A stretch of 33,079 bases of DNA, from positions 1-33,079 of the IMG/VR virus record IMGVR_UViG_3300028025_000783, one strand, 5' to 3'. Below, piece after piece: positions 7,348 to 15,973 of this stretch. The notes below the pieces were generated by a model. It had not been told where the DNA came from, did not search any database, and saw only the letters and a list, made by a program, of their open reading frames with translations. This stretch comes from a virus. Both the position numbers and the translations under genes were made by a program. Numbering within the stretch: position 1 is the stretch's first letter; every line of letters begins with the position of its first letter.

Positions 7348-7793
7348 AGTGCAACCTCATCGTCTAGTTCCTCTAGGCGTTTGGCTTCCATATATATCAA
7401 CTGCTCTTGTATGAGCCTTTGTTGGTTTCTGTAAGCTACTGCCGCAAGGATGTTTTCCCGTTGTCTTTCAAGGTAGCTTATAGACCGCTGTAATTCTTGT
7501 GTATCGACTGACGGTATATCAGCTTTAACCTCTTGTTTTGATTGTACTTTAGATTGCTTAACTTTTGCAACAGGATCAATTAAGTCCTTAAATGCTTGTT
7601 TGCGAGAAGCGTTAGCATCTTTGGTAGCCTGCTCTAACCTGCGTTGGCGATCAGCGATCTTCTGCTGTAGCTTTTGAACCCTACGCAGTTCTTCAGGTGT
7701 CCAATGCCCACCATCATCCCCACCTGCGGGTTCAACATTGATCTGAAATGCGTTATTTTGAAACGCATTAGGTTGAAACGCAGTTTGAAACAT
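7329..7793 (-). CDS. Phage coiled-coil protein with MFQ.AFQ N-terminal repeats
   Basis: A 154-residue protein. The ATG at 7793 gives the characteristic start MFQTAFQPNAFQNNAFQI, a short NAFQ repeat found on many aquatic phage proteins; the frame is open further to 7832 but that part lies inside the previous gene. A Gly/Asp linker (PAGGDDGGHWTPEEL) leads to a long charged coiled coil (RRVQKLQQKIADRQRRLEQA and onward). The end LDDEVALLLLLH overlaps the start region of the glycosyltransferase gene. Lying behind the beta-propeller/fibre gene, it may be an accessory or trimerising virion protein. No function is assignable. Confidence 0.62.
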   Translation of the reverse strand: MFQTAFQPNAFQNNAFQINVEPAGGDDGGHWTPEELRRVQKLQQKIADRQRRLEQATKDANASRKQAFKDLIDPVAKVKQSKVQSKQEVKADIPSVDTQELQRSISYLERQRENILAAVAYRNQQRLIQEQLIYMEAKRLEELDDEVALLLLLH

Positions 7794-7797
7794 TATT

Positions 7798-9453
7798 TTA
7801 GAATGTGTACCATTGAGTAGCAGTAGTAGCAACTAACTCAGTTGTTAATCCAGCAACCAATGTAGATGCAGTATTAGTTCCTAAAGCATTGATTTGACCG
7901 CCTGTGGCTGGATAAATGCTTAACACATCAGCACTATCTGAGTTTCTTATTAGGATACGCATACCCGCTACCGCAGTTGGTAGTCTTACTCCAGCCGCAC
8001 CAACCGCTACAACTGTCACATTATTGATATTAGAAACTAATCCAGTAGCCGTTGCTTGTGTTGCACCAGCCGCACTTACTGCCGCAGTAATACTATCAAC
8101 TACTAAACCACTTAAAGTAGTTGTGCTAGTTGCTCCTGATACCGCAGAACCAATGTTAATAGCAGTAGTAGAACCTGATACACCAGTTGTACCAATGTTT
8201 AAAGTTTTAAGGCTACCTGAAGTTGTTGCTCCAGCACCTAATGATACTGTTTGCGCTCCAGTTGAAGTAGCAAGAGTTGTTGTACTAGAACTTGTCAGCG
8301 TTCCGCTAACAGTCGTTGTTCCAACTGTCAAGTTTCCAGCATTAATATTTCCTTGAACACTTAAAGCAACATCTATATTTGCACTACCCTGTACTGCCAA
8401 GTTACCTTGTACTCTAGCGTTGCTAGTTGTATTAAATACATCGGTTACTGCACTTATAGAGTTAGTTGCTGTGTTGTATTGATAAATTGCATCATTAGTT
8501 GGGCCAACTACATAAACACGATTGTCAGCAGTAGAATCAATAAATAAACCTGATGGGGCAATATCTTGAAAGCCAACATAAAAGTTATTTACAAAAGTTG
8601 CGGTGCTGACATTCCATGCAGTTCCTAAATTGTATTCATTAATATCATCACCAGTTTGACCAGTAATCCACATTTTTAAACCATCAGCACTTAAATTTAC
8701 TTGCGTTGGATTTGCTTCTTGAGAAACAACAAAAGAAATACTTGCGTAGGATGCCGTAGATACATCCCAAGGTGTTGCTAAATTATATTGAAATACAGTA
8801 TCAGCAGATGTTCCAATAACATACATTACTGTGCCGTCAGGCTTAAACCATAAACCAGTTGGTGTTCCTTCTTGCGAGGTTACGCTAAACGATTTAGATG
8901 CGTAAGATGCTGTAGATATGTCCCAAGCAGAAGATAATGTGTATTGATAAACAGTATCGTTAGAGCCACCCATAATATACATCGATAAACCATCAGGTTT
9001 AAAGAAAATATCTGCTGGTCCAGCATCTTGTGCTGAAGTAGAAAATACTCTGACATAAGTAGCTGTTGATACATTCCATGCAGTTGATAGCGTATATTGG
9101 TTTACATCGTCACCAGTAGAGCCATTGACATACATATTCAAGCCATCAGGGCTAAGAAATATCCCAGTAGCAGCAGATTCTTCTCCAGCAACAGATTTAC
9201 TTAAACCTGAGTAATCCCACCCAGTAATGCCTGTGTTTGGGGCTATTTCTGCATCAGTTCCGCTAGTAATAATGTCTAATGAAGCAAGCGTTGCAGTACC
9301 ACCAGTAATAGCTACTGCGTTGGCATTTTGCTCTGCCATTGTCCCTAAACCAACTAGGGTATGGTCAGCGTTCCAATCTGATGGGCGAACTAAACTGGTA
9401 TCCGCATCATCAGGAATGGTGCTAACTTTACTGTGCTTGACTAATATGGTCAT
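7798..9453 (-). CDS. Virion-associated protein with five beta-propeller-type repeats and fibre-like C-terminus
   Basis: A 551-residue protein, nearly all Thr/Ser/Gly/Ala/Val. Residues 1-40 (VKHSKVSTIP then LVRPSDWNADHT) are the short attachment-like N-terminus seen in phage fibres. Residues about 91-340 hold five repeats of roughly 51 residues with the pattern G.F..PDGL.MY..G...D.V.QY.L..AWDVSTA.Y, a blade-like repeat related to NHL/YVTN-type propellers. From 340 on it is a repetitive beta fibre (VQGNLAVQGSANID, TLTSSSTTTLATSTGAQTVS) closing with VRLPTAVAGMRILIRNSDSA, a trimeric-tip motif. A receptor-binding or host-attachment role is inferred. Its location beside the portal rather than with the tail fibre gene is unusual. 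Confidence 0.7.
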   Translation of the reverse strand: MTILVKHSKVSTIPDDADTSLVRPSDWNADHTLVGLGTMAEQNANAVAITGGTATLASLDIITSGTDAEIAPNTGITGWDYSGLSKSVAGEESAATGIFLSPDGLNMYVNGSTGDDVNQYTLSTAWNVSTATYVRVFSTSAQDAGPADIFFKPDGLSMYIMGGSNDTVYQYTLSSAWDISTASYASKSFSVTSQEGTPTGLWFKPDGTVMYVIGTSADTVFQYNLATPWDVSTASYASISFVVSQEANPTQVNLSADGLKMWITGQTGDDINEYNLGTAWNVSTATFVNNFYVGFQDIAPSGLFIDSTADNRVYVVGPTNDAIYQYNTATNSISAVTDVFNTTSNARVQGNLAVQGSANIDVALSVQGNINAGNLTVGTTTVSGTLTSSSTTTLATSTGAQTVSLGAGATTSGSLKTLNIGTTGVSGSTTAINIGSAVSGATSTTTLSGLVVDSITAAVSAAGATQATATGLVSNINNVTVVAVGAAGVRLPTAVAGMRILIRNSDSADVLSIYPATGGQINALGTNTASTLVAGLTTELVATTATQWYTF

Positions 9454-11729
9454 TGAACACCTACAATTTTACCGTCTTGACCCCTAATTACTGTTTTGGG
9501 TTGGTTTAGCTTATTCATCATTTCGCCAAGCATCATAGCCATTTGGTTACTGTTGTTGTTAATTGCATTGGCAACGGTTTCCATTGGGTTTTGCATAGCT
9601 TGTGCCATATCCTGCTCGTTAGCGTAGGCCATAGCACCGTCTGAATCATCTGAGCCAATCCTTGCAACTTCAATCTTTGCCCCGTTATTGATGTGTGCCA
9701 ATAAGACTTGAGTATTACGCTCGGTCATCATCTTCATCTGTGCAACTTTAACTTCCATTTCCCGATCCATCATATTGCGTTGTTCTTCTAGTTGGAATTT
9801 AAGCTGGTTCTCTTGGGCTTGATACTCTTGTTTAGCCTTTTCAAGTTCCATCTGCATCTGCATCTTTTGTTGTTCCATCTGCATCTGTGCTTGCATTTCA
9901 GCTTGTTTAGCCTGTGATTGGGCTTGCATCTTAGCCTGATCCATCTGCATTTCTAATTGCATCTTCTGCATTTCAGGTGATGGCGGCTTTGGCTGACCTT
10001 CAGCTTGGGCGGCTTGTTGACGGAACTTATCGGCAGTTTCGTCTATCAAACCTTCTAAACCTTTACCAGCTTTAAACGCTGTTACGCCAAACTTGAGCAT
10101 TTCAATCAGCATAGGAGTAAGTTCAGGTGTAGCTTGTGCGGCAGGAATAGCTTGTTGTAAGAATCCACCCATAGCCTGTAAGAACTCCATGCGATCTTGC
10201 TTTTCCTGTTGCTCATCCTGATAAATCATGGAATCAGTAGTCACTTCGATACGGAAGTTCTTAGCTGGTTCGTTCTTTAAAAGTGCAAGGGCTTGCGGTA
10301 TAAGTTGTTGATCTTGCTGGGATAATTGCATTGCACCGCTAATCTTAACGATAGTATCGTCAGTAAAGTGCTGGCAAATAATCTGTGCTTTGATCTGCAA
10401 TAGGGCGGTAGCAAAGTTCACTACATCGTGTTGCATTGTCTTTAAACGCCCTGAAGCGTTGTTTGACTTAATAATCTGAGCACCAAGAGTTTCGTTAGGG
10501 TCTGTCTGACCACGCTGAATATCAGCAATACCCATGATCTCGTAGATCTGACCTTTAACCTGTTCCATAGCTTGATAAGCCATGTTCAAACCTTCGGCAA
10601 TTGGCTTGATGTCTACAAGGTTAATAGCCCCTACAAGTCCACCTTTTTCGCTAAATGCACCGTAATTCTTAACTGGTAGCAAGGAGTTGTTCTCGCCCTC
10701 TGTAAACAAACGGGCAAGGGATGGTTCAGAAGCGTCATATACGCCCCTAACTTTCAAGGCTTGGATGAATCCATCAATACGATCTGCAAGCGTGTCTAGC
10801 TGTCTTGCTTGGTCTTGGTACAGAACAAAGTCAGGTACAGGAATTAAGCTGTCTGTTGTCAAAGTTGAAAACATCGGCTTTGGGCAAGGCCAAAAGTTTT
10901 CAAGTTTTAGCGGATCAGCACGGGTATCAAGGATCTTACCCAATGACTTATTGAGCCAAATCACTTCACCGCTTGTTTTATCCCAAATCTCATAAACAAC
11001 GGCTTCAGATGAACCTTCGCCCATCTTTTCGTTAAATGTCTTAGAAGTTTCAGGCTTGGTATCTAGCGGAATCTTACCGCCTAATTCTTCACCAAAGCGT
11101 TCAACTAGGGCAGGTCTACCCATGTAAACCTTACGCCATACTGCTGTTACTTCTTCCCATGTACGGGCAACGGTTAAACCAAAATCACGCCAATGTACAT
11201 AATCTACAGGAGCACACTCGTACTCAATGCGTTCTTGATCTTCTTTATGTATGCCACCTTCGGTTTCTGCTTCGTCAATATCTTCTGTAACCTGAAAGCC
11301 ATCTTCGGGAGCACCGTCAGCTTCACCGCCTTCTTCACCGACAATATGCGGTTCATAACGAACCCAAGCTGTACCACGCCCACCAAGTAAACGATCTTGA
11401 ACTGACTGTTTCATGGCACTAGCGTAGTCACCATAATGCTCAATCTCGTACTCTAATGCTCGTTCTAACATCATTGACGCTACACGACCAATTGGGTCAT
11501 TGTCCCTAAATCTGCGGCTTACATCAGGTCTTGGCAACCTTGCAAATACAGCAGGGGTAATGGTTTGGACATTAGACCAAAGGATATTGAACTTGGCGTT
11601 AGGATTGTTGCGACTGCGTTGGTCATCACGATAACGCTTAACAATCTTATCGGCTCGCCCTTCCCATTCCTTAAATGTACGCTCATACTGGGCGATGCAG
11701 TTGTACCAATCGGTGTATGTGTGTTCCAT
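9450..11729 (-). CDS. Portal protein (P22 gp1-like)
   Basis: A 759-residue portal of the P22 type. It opens YERTFKEWEGRADKIVKRYR with ILWSNVQTITPAVFARLPRP, continues with MLERALEYEIEHYGDYASAM and GGRGTAWVRYEP, and includes the acidic insertion (DGAPEDGFQVTEDIDEAE). FVLYQDQARQLDTLADRIDG and IMGIADIQRGQTDPNETLGA are hallmark portal segments. After residue about 560 the chain becomes a Met/Gln-rich coiled coil (MQKMQLEMQMDQAKMQAQSQ and similar), the barrel that projects into the head in P22-like phages. It forms the dodecameric DNA entry ring that docks terminase. The start overlaps nothing upstream; the stop overlaps the next gene by 4 bases. Confidence 0.95.
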   Translation of the reverse strand: MEHTYTDWYNCIAQYERTFKEWEGRADKIVKRYRDDQRSRNNPNAKFNILWSNVQTITPAVFARLPRPDVSRRFRDNDPIGRVASMMLERALEYEIEHYGDYASAMKQSVQDRLLGGRGTAWVRYEPHIVGEEGGEADGAPEDGFQVTEDIDEAETEGGIHKEDQERIEYECAPVDYVHWRDFGLTVARTWEEVTAVWRKVYMGRPALVERFGEELGGKIPLDTKPETSKTFNEKMGEGSSEAVVYEIWDKTSGEVIWLNKSLGKILDTRADPLKLENFWPCPKPMFSTLTTDSLIPVPDFVLYQDQARQLDTLADRIDGFIQALKVRGVYDASEPSLARLFTEGENNSLLPVKNYGAFSEKGGLVGAINLVDIKPIAEGLNMAYQAMEQVKGQIYEIMGIADIQRGQTDPNETLGAQIIKSNNASGRLKTMQHDVVNFATALLQIKAQIICQHFTDDTIVKISGAMQLSQQDQQLIPQALALLKNEPAKNFRIEVTTDSMIYQDEQQEKQDRMEFLQAMGGFLQQAIPAAQATPELTPMLIEMLKFGVTAFKAGKGLEGLIDETADKFRQQAAQAEGQPKPPSPEMQKMQLEMQMDQAKMQAQSQAKQAEMQAQMQMEQQKMQMQMELEKAKQEYQAQENQLKFQLEEQRNMMDREMEVKVAQMKMMTERNTQVLLAHINNGAKIEVARIGSDDSDGAMAYANEQDMAQAMQNPMETVANAINNNSNQMAMMLGEMMNKLNQPKTVIRGQDGKIVGVQ

Positions 11730-11737
11730 CTTTATTC

Positions 11738-12040
11738 CTAAGTAAAGTTACCCATTGCTACTACTTCTGCACCAGCACCCGTTGTTACTTTCCAAGCACC
11801 AATTTTAGAAAAAGTGTTCATTTCAATGGAATAAACACCGATTGCAGTATTGGCGGCTACTAATACATGGGCTGTTGTATTGTCTAACAGGCTTACAGTA
11901 GAAGTAGCTGTAGCGGATACTGTAATAACTAAACGGTGTAAATAATCGCCAATTGCGCCAGTTGTGCCTAATACTTGGGCTGTTTGTGAAGCTGGTACGT
12001 GTTCGTAGGGTAGTGCGTAGGTTGCGGCTGCTGTTGTCAT
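11738..12040 (-). CDS. Small beta-rich virion protein, possible head decoration
   Basis: A 100-residue, Thr/Ala/Val-rich protein with few charges (YALPYEHVPASQTAQVLGTT, then DYLHRLVITVSATATSTVSL). Small proteins of this composition between terminase and portal genes are frequent in aquatic phages and are usually virion components. The run of alternating hydrophobic residues suggests a single beta-sandwich. It starts right behind the TerL stop and ends 8 bases before the portal start. No specific family recognised; decoration is a guess. Confidence 0.55.
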   Translation of the reverse strand: MTTAAATYALPYEHVPASQTAQVLGTTGAIGDYLHRLVITVSATATSTVSLLDNTTAHVLVAANTAIGVYSIEMNTFSKIGAWKVTTGAGAEVVAMGNFT

Positions 12041-13390
12041 TTAAATTCTCCTGTTAATTACTTTGGGGGTTTGATTCCATAATTCTTGCAGAGTTACTTC
12101 TGTTTGACCGACATGAAGTCCTTTAATCCTTGTATCTTTGAGGATAGGGCTGTCCTCATCCTTCCATACAATGCTGAGATACCGCATAGCGTCTGCTGAA
12201 TGACTGGTGAAATCGTGTTTCGGGCGATCTCTAAAACATTTTTTATCATCATCCCACTCCCTTTGATATTGTCTTAAACATTCGATACCTTCTTCACATC
12301 TATTATCAAACCAAGTGCGAGTTAATGCAAGTCGTGTTGCTTGTATTCCATCCTGAATTGACAGGTTTGGAACAATTTTTAGATGTTTTATGTCAATTTT
12401 TGCAGAAATTTGCTCAATTATGCTCTTACCACCACTAGCTAGTGTTTTGGCTCTAGCGTCATGCGGCAGGTAATGAAAGCCATATTTGTACCCAAATTCA
12501 TTTTCTTTTTGGTCTAGCAACATAGTGTAAAACGGTATGGATTGACCATTGCTAGAGTGGTGATCCAATACCCGTATCTCACCGTATACCACCTGAAACC
12601 ACCAAATAGCCGTACTGTCATTGAAACCAAGATCCCAAACGGTATGGCAGGGAAACATCGGGTCATAGTCAACCGTAGTAATACGATCAAGATCGGTGAT
12701 CCTACGCATTTCCTGACCGTAATACGCCCCAAGGATAGCGGCTTCAAATGAGCATAAGAATTCCTGCTCGTACTGGTTGGTAGACATGGTTGCTTGAGCA
12801 TCTTCCAATTCAGCTATTGGTAGTAACCCTGATTTATCTGCTTTTAATGTTTTAACATACCAGTTGTCGTTCTTTTGGGCTTCGTTGTATATGTCATAGA
12901 ACGCATTGTGTCCCTTTGGCGTACCAATAAAGGTAGCCCAACCTTGACGGTCTGTAAGTAAAGGTCTAACAATCTCACCCCATAATCTAGGCTTCATGTC
13001 TGCATACTCATCAAGAACTACCCCATCTAGGTATAAACCCCGTAATGCGTCAGGGTTGTCAGCACCAAATAAGCGTATCTTTGAGCCATTGACTAACTCT
13101 ACCCATAATTCAGATTGATTGGCTTTAACTATGGCTGGCTCTGCAAACTTTAGTAGATAGTCCCAAGCAATGTTCTTAGCCTGTGCGTAGTACGGTGCAA
13201 TGTAAGCGTATCTGCCGTCAGGTTTCTTTTCCATGACTGCCCTGCGGATCGTGTCGCATATAGTAGCAACCGTTTTCCCTGCTCTCCTATGACATACTAA
13301 AACTGCCCAGCGTTGATCTCGTCTATGAAAGTCTAGGAACGCATCCCTTGCCTTGTAAGGGTATTCGTACCTCTTAACTAATTCTTTCAA
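12041..13390 (-). CDS. terL: Terminase large subunit
   Basis: A 449-residue packaging motor. The ATPase half has a Walker A-like VCHRRAGKT at about residue 33 and a Walker B-like GLYLDGVVLDEYADM near 125, with a coupling-motif FIGTPKGHNAFYDIYN. The nuclease half starts at VWDLGFNDSTAIWWFQ (first catalytic Asp), with YLPHDARAKTLASGGKS and HDFTSHSADAMRYL supplying later acidic residues. Length and order are standard for Terminase_6/Terminase_6C proteins. It overlaps the small subunit gene by 4 bases. It acts at the portal vertex, translocating DNA with ATP and cutting concatemers. Confidence 0.95.
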   Translation of the reverse strand: MKELVKRYEYPYKARDAFLDFHRRDQRWAVLVCHRRAGKTVATICDTIRRAVMEKKPDGRYAYIAPYYAQAKNIAWDYLLKFAEPAIVKANQSELWVELVNGSKIRLFGADNPDALRGLYLDGVVLDEYADMKPRLWGEIVRPLLTDRQGWATFIGTPKGHNAFYDIYNEAQKNDNWYVKTLKADKSGLLPIAELEDAQATMSTNQYEQEFLCSFEAAILGAYYGQEMRRITDLDRITTVDYDPMFPCHTVWDLGFNDSTAIWWFQVVYGEIRVLDHHSSNGQSIPFYTMLLDQKENEFGYKYGFHYLPHDARAKTLASGGKSIIEQISAKIDIKHLKIVPNLSIQDGIQATRLALTRTWFDNRCEEGIECLRQYQREWDDDKKCFRDRPKHDFTSHSADAMRYLSIVWKDEDSPILKDTRIKGLHVGQTEVTLQELWNQTPKVINRRI

Positions 13391-13710
13391 TCTAAGAACT
13401 TGTGTTCGTGAATGATCTTGACAGGTTGATCTTCATCACCTGAGTGTTCAGTACGGGCTAATTTAGGCAAGTGATATTCCATGACGCTCTGCAACATACC
13501 AAAAGCCTTTTCAGGATTAGGTAATACTATAAATTTATCGTCATCGTTTTTAACGCCAACAGCGACCTGTTCTAGCCATTCTTGCATCTTGTAGGCGTTA
13601 CCCTCTACGAACTGTGCTATCGCTTCCCTAGCCATTGCTGTGGACTTATTAGGAGTACCTACAGAGCGACCGCCTGTCTTTTTTCTAGTTTGTTCTACTT
13701 TAGAATCCAT
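13387..13710 (-). CDS. terS: Terminase small subunit
   Basis: A 107-residue basic protein immediately before and overlapping terL. The N-terminus RKKTGGRSVGTPNKSTAMAR, followed by EAIAQFVEGNAYKMQEWLEQ, matches the DNA-binding arm and helix of a common phage TerS/DUF5681-like family; the middle KAFGMLQSVMEYHLPKLART is the oligomerisation helix pair. It recognises packaging sites and delivers DNA to TerL. A degenerate operator-like 14-mer lies in the 40-base gap upstream. Confidence 0.8.
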   Translation of the reverse strand: MDSKVEQTRKKTGGRSVGTPNKSTAMAREAIAQFVEGNAYKMQEWLEQVAVGVKNDDDKFIVLPNPEKAFGMLQSVMEYHLPKLARTEHSGDEDQPVKIIHEHKFLD

Positions 13711-13750
13711 ACCTTATCCAAGTGGTTGATTAAGATAAGTTAATTCTACT

Positions 13751-15196
13751 CTATTTCTGTTTTTTAAACAATTTCTCTAGCGTTGCCTTACGGGTATCTT
13801 CATCCACCATAGGAACAGCTAATGCTCCAGCAAGTAAATCAGGTTTGTTTACATCGGCTGGATTAAATGCCGCATATTTAGAACGAACTTGAGCAGGATC
13901 AAAAGGAATAACTACTTGATGCCCCGTAGAACCACCTTTACCACCTGTATCAATAATGCCGTTATAACCTAGCTTTTTAAGTTCAGCGGTTACTTTGTCA
14001 GGAATAGATGTCCATACATAGGAATTGTTACCTTCTTCAAGGTCTTTAGCTAATGTAGATACCCATTCTTTAGGGCTATATCTGACATCTTTAGACCATT
14101 GGTCAGCACCATAGGCTTTTGTTCTAGTGCGGTCATTTTTAAATGCTTCTTGCAATGCTGGCAAAACAGTAGATTTTAATTCATCGGCATTTTCAGTTAC
14201 CAAGGGATTAGTTATTCGAGCTTTACCCAACATAACCCCTTTAGCAGAACTCCACGGAGCATTTGCTTGGCTAATTTCATAAGGGTAACCAGCTAATTTG
14301 TATATGTCAGACAATTCTTTTGGGGCATAAGCGTCTAACATTCCGCTTTCAGCGTATAACTGGCGTAAAGCTGTTAAAGGATTGCCTTTAGCTTCCCGTT
14401 GCAAAGTGTAATCAAAATGTTGTTGGCTAAATGGGGCGTTTTCAGCAGATTCATGGACTACAAATTTACCAGTAGCTTCATCAGGAACTTCATATCCAAT
14501 GCGTCTAGCTTTATCTAGTATTTCAGCTTTCTTTTCTGGGTCTAAATGATACCAAGTTTGTTCTACGGTATAAGGCGTTTTCTGCCGTGTGTAACCTAAG
14601 TCTTTAGGCGAAACTTGAAAATAGTTAGCAAAATCTCCCACATCATTAGCTACACGGCTAGTGTCTTGCTTGCCAATAGAATAATTTGAAGCAACATTAG
14701 GATTGTCCGTTCCAAATGGCATAGGCCCTGAAGTAGCCCGTTTAGGGTTTAATGTTTTACCTTCAAGCAACCTATCAAGGCGTTCAGTACCGTGGTAATA
14801 ATCAATGTAACCTTGTGCGGCCGCTCGTTCTGCTGGTGTGTTGCCTTTAGTTAAACCTAATCCACCCTCTGCTATTGGCAATGTGGCTTGTTTTTCAGCA
14901 GAAAGTAATGCTTTTGCAGTTTTTACAGCGTTAGTAGTACCCATCAAATTAGGTACAAAGTTGGCAAACTCTGAAAAGGTTGGCCCTGTATCAAACTTAC
15001 CTGTTTGTGGGTTGTACGGCATGGCGTTTTGCACCATGTAATTCATGTCAATAGCGTTTTGAGCCGTTTTTGCTGGTAACTGTTTAAAGTAATCACCTGC
15101 CATTGTTGACAGATTAGGTTGTGTGGGGGCAGGGGCTTGTAACTGACCGTCTTTAGCGTAACCAGTTTGCCGTAACATTTCTGCCAGCGTAGCCAT
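13751..15196 (-). CDS. ADP-ribosyltransferase-like phage protein
   Basis: A 481-residue protein. After an N-terminal Pro/Gln-rich linker it has YIDYYHGTERLDRLLEGKTL with ATSGPMPFGTDNPNVASNYS, resembling the His-Gly-Thr NAD-binding strand and following loop of ART/PARP-fold domains. Near the end LGYNGIIDTGG leads to VVIPFDPAQVRSKYAAFNP, a signature of ART domains in phage polyvalent and virion-injected proteins. The intervening region is long and helical. Catalytic residues cannot be fixed without a structure. It lies just upstream of terS. It may be injected with DNA to modify host proteins, or be a virion-associated effector; both are inference. Confidence 0.62.
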   Translation of the reverse strand: MATLAEMLRQTGYAKDGQLQAPAPTQPNLSTMAGDYFKQLPAKTAQNAIDMNYMVQNAMPYNPQTGKFDTGPTFSEFANFVPNLMGTTNAVKTAKALLSAEKQATLPIAEGGLGLTKGNTPAERAAAQGYIDYYHGTERLDRLLEGKTLNPKRATSGPMPFGTDNPNVASNYSIGKQDTSRVANDVGDFANYFQVSPKDLGYTRQKTPYTVEQTWYHLDPEKKAEILDKARRIGYEVPDEATGKFVVHESAENAPFSQQHFDYTLQREAKGNPLTALRQLYAESGMLDAYAPKELSDIYKLAGYPYEISQANAPWSSAKGVMLGKARITNPLVTENADELKSTVLPALQEAFKNDRTRTKAYGADQWSKDVRYSPKEWVSTLAKDLEEGNNSYVWTSIPDKVTAELKKLGYNGIIDTGGKGGSTGHQVVIPFDPAQVRSKYAAFNPADVNKPDLLAGALAVPMVDEDTRKATLEKLFKKQK

Positions 15197-15345
15197 TACT
15201 TAACTTCTTTATCCAAGTCTTTGAGTTTATTGGCAATTAGCTTTCTACGGGCAATGCGGTCAGCTTGTTGCTTCTCTAGTGTAGATGTATGCTCTTTGCG
15301 TAACAGGGCATCTTCTTTCTTGTACTTGCGGCTCATGTGTTCCAT
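15196..15345 (-). CDS. Small basic hypothetical protein, 49 residues
   Basis: A short gene: MEHMSRKYKKEDALLRKEHT, then a Lys/Arg/Glu-rich helix to LKDLDKEVK. Start (15345) overlaps the previous stop by one base (TAATG) and its stop overlaps the next start the same way, so it is almost certainly translated as part of the row. An in-frame Met at residue 4 is an alternative start. Highly charged single helix; function unknown. Confidence 0.68.
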   Translation of the reverse strand: MEHMSRKYKKEDALLRKEHTSTLEKQQADRIARRKLIANKLKDLDKEVK

Positions 15346-15530
15346 TACATATCCTTCATCTTTAAAGCAATTGTTTCTCTGCGTGTAGGCTTGGCAGTTT
15401 TGGCAGATTCTTTAAAATCTTTGGCAGTTGGGGCATTTTTGCTACCAACCTTGTTCATTTTTTCACCCGAACCGTTTGCGATCCGTTCCTGCTTTTGATG
15501 AATGTTATAGTACAAACCCTTATTAGCCAC
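15345..15530 (-). CDS. Conserved small basic phage protein (GTG start)
   Basis: About 61 residues, VANKGLYYNIHQKQERI then GSGEKMNKVGSKNAPTAKDF and KESAKTAKP. This KGLY.NIH.K..RI..GSGEKM pattern is a very common short protein of unknown function near terminase genes of Gram-negative phages. The frame is open to 15614, but the GTG at 15530 has a strong RBS (GAGGTGG) and gives the usual family start, with an 8-base overlap of the gene before it. Confidence 0.75.
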   Translation of the reverse strand: MANKGLYYNIHQKQERIANGSGEKMNKVGSKNAPTAKDFKESAKTAKPTRRETIALKMKDM

Positions 15531-15792
15531 AATGCCACCTCGCTCTAGCCGCTTTTCCTCTTTCCCCATTCCATCCTGCTGACCTTGCACAGAAACTATC
15601 GTGTCTTGGCCCACTAGATTGGGGTGCTTTTAAATTACTATCATTCTTTGCGTTGTACGCTTTACGACCAGCTTCGGTCATTCCTGCACCTTCTTCTACT
15701 GACTGATAATGCCGACCCTTACCCTTAGTGGTCTTAGCTATCGGCTTATCGTGCTTTTCTACTGCGGCACGAATGTCATCTTGACGGCTCAT
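15523..15792 (-). CDS. Small basic phage protein with SFCARSAGW...RARW C-terminus (DUF6321-like)
   Basis: An 89-residue protein. The middle reads EGAGMTEAGRKAYNAKND; the C-terminus RHDSFCARSAGWNGERGKAA then RARWHCG is the hallmark end of a widespread short phage family found around terminase genes. Two Cys and one His near the end could bind metal. Overlaps neighbours at both ends (4 and 8 bases). Function unknown; similar proteins are abundant in virion-adjacent cassettes. Confidence 0.75.
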   Translation of the reverse strand: MSRQDDIRAAVEKHDKPIAKTTKGKGRHYQSVEEGAGMTEAGRKAYNAKNDSNLKAPQSSGPRHDSFCARSAGWNGERGKAARARWHCG

Positions 15793-15971
15793 TTTTCTTC
15801 AATGTACTTACCGTAGGCTTCTTCTAACTTGGCTTTGCGAGCACCTTTGGCGTTTTCACGCTCAACATTGAGGGCAATAGCAAGTGCCTGTTTTTTAGGC
15901 TTACCAGCTTTGACTTCTGCTTTAATATTCTTGCCGACAGATTCGGCTGATCCTGATTTGTCTAATGGCAT
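15789..15971 (-). CDS. Small basic phage protein (DUF6496-like)
   Basis: A 60-residue protein, MPLDKSGSAESVGKNIKAEV then AGKPKKQALAIALNVEREN. The GS..SVGKNI..E...GKP.KQA.AIAL pattern is typical of DUF6496-type phage proteins, thought to be small nucleic-acid-associated or virion proteins, without a proven role. The ATG lies two bases after the stop of the ferritin-like gene, and the stop overlaps the next start by 4 bases. Confidence 0.75.
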   Translation of the reverse strand: MPLDKSGSAESVGKNIKAEVKAGKPKKQALAIALNVERENAKGARKAKLEEAYGKYIEEK

Positions 15972-15973
15972 GA

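Noticed and set aside
7916-8356. 146-codon plus-strand frame of Val/Pro/Ala
   Set aside because: It is the antisense of the Thr/Ser/Ala-rich fibre repeats; such long shadow frames are common opposite low-complexity genes.
11204-11390. 60-65 codon frames on both strands within the portal gene
   Set aside because: They lie wholly inside the portal coding sequence and have neither RBS nor family resemblance.
13730-13743. TTAAGATAAGTTAA upstream of terS as a sixth operator
   Set aside because: One half-site is broken (GTTAA instead of CTTAA) and no good -35/-10 pair brackets it, so it was not counted in the regulon.
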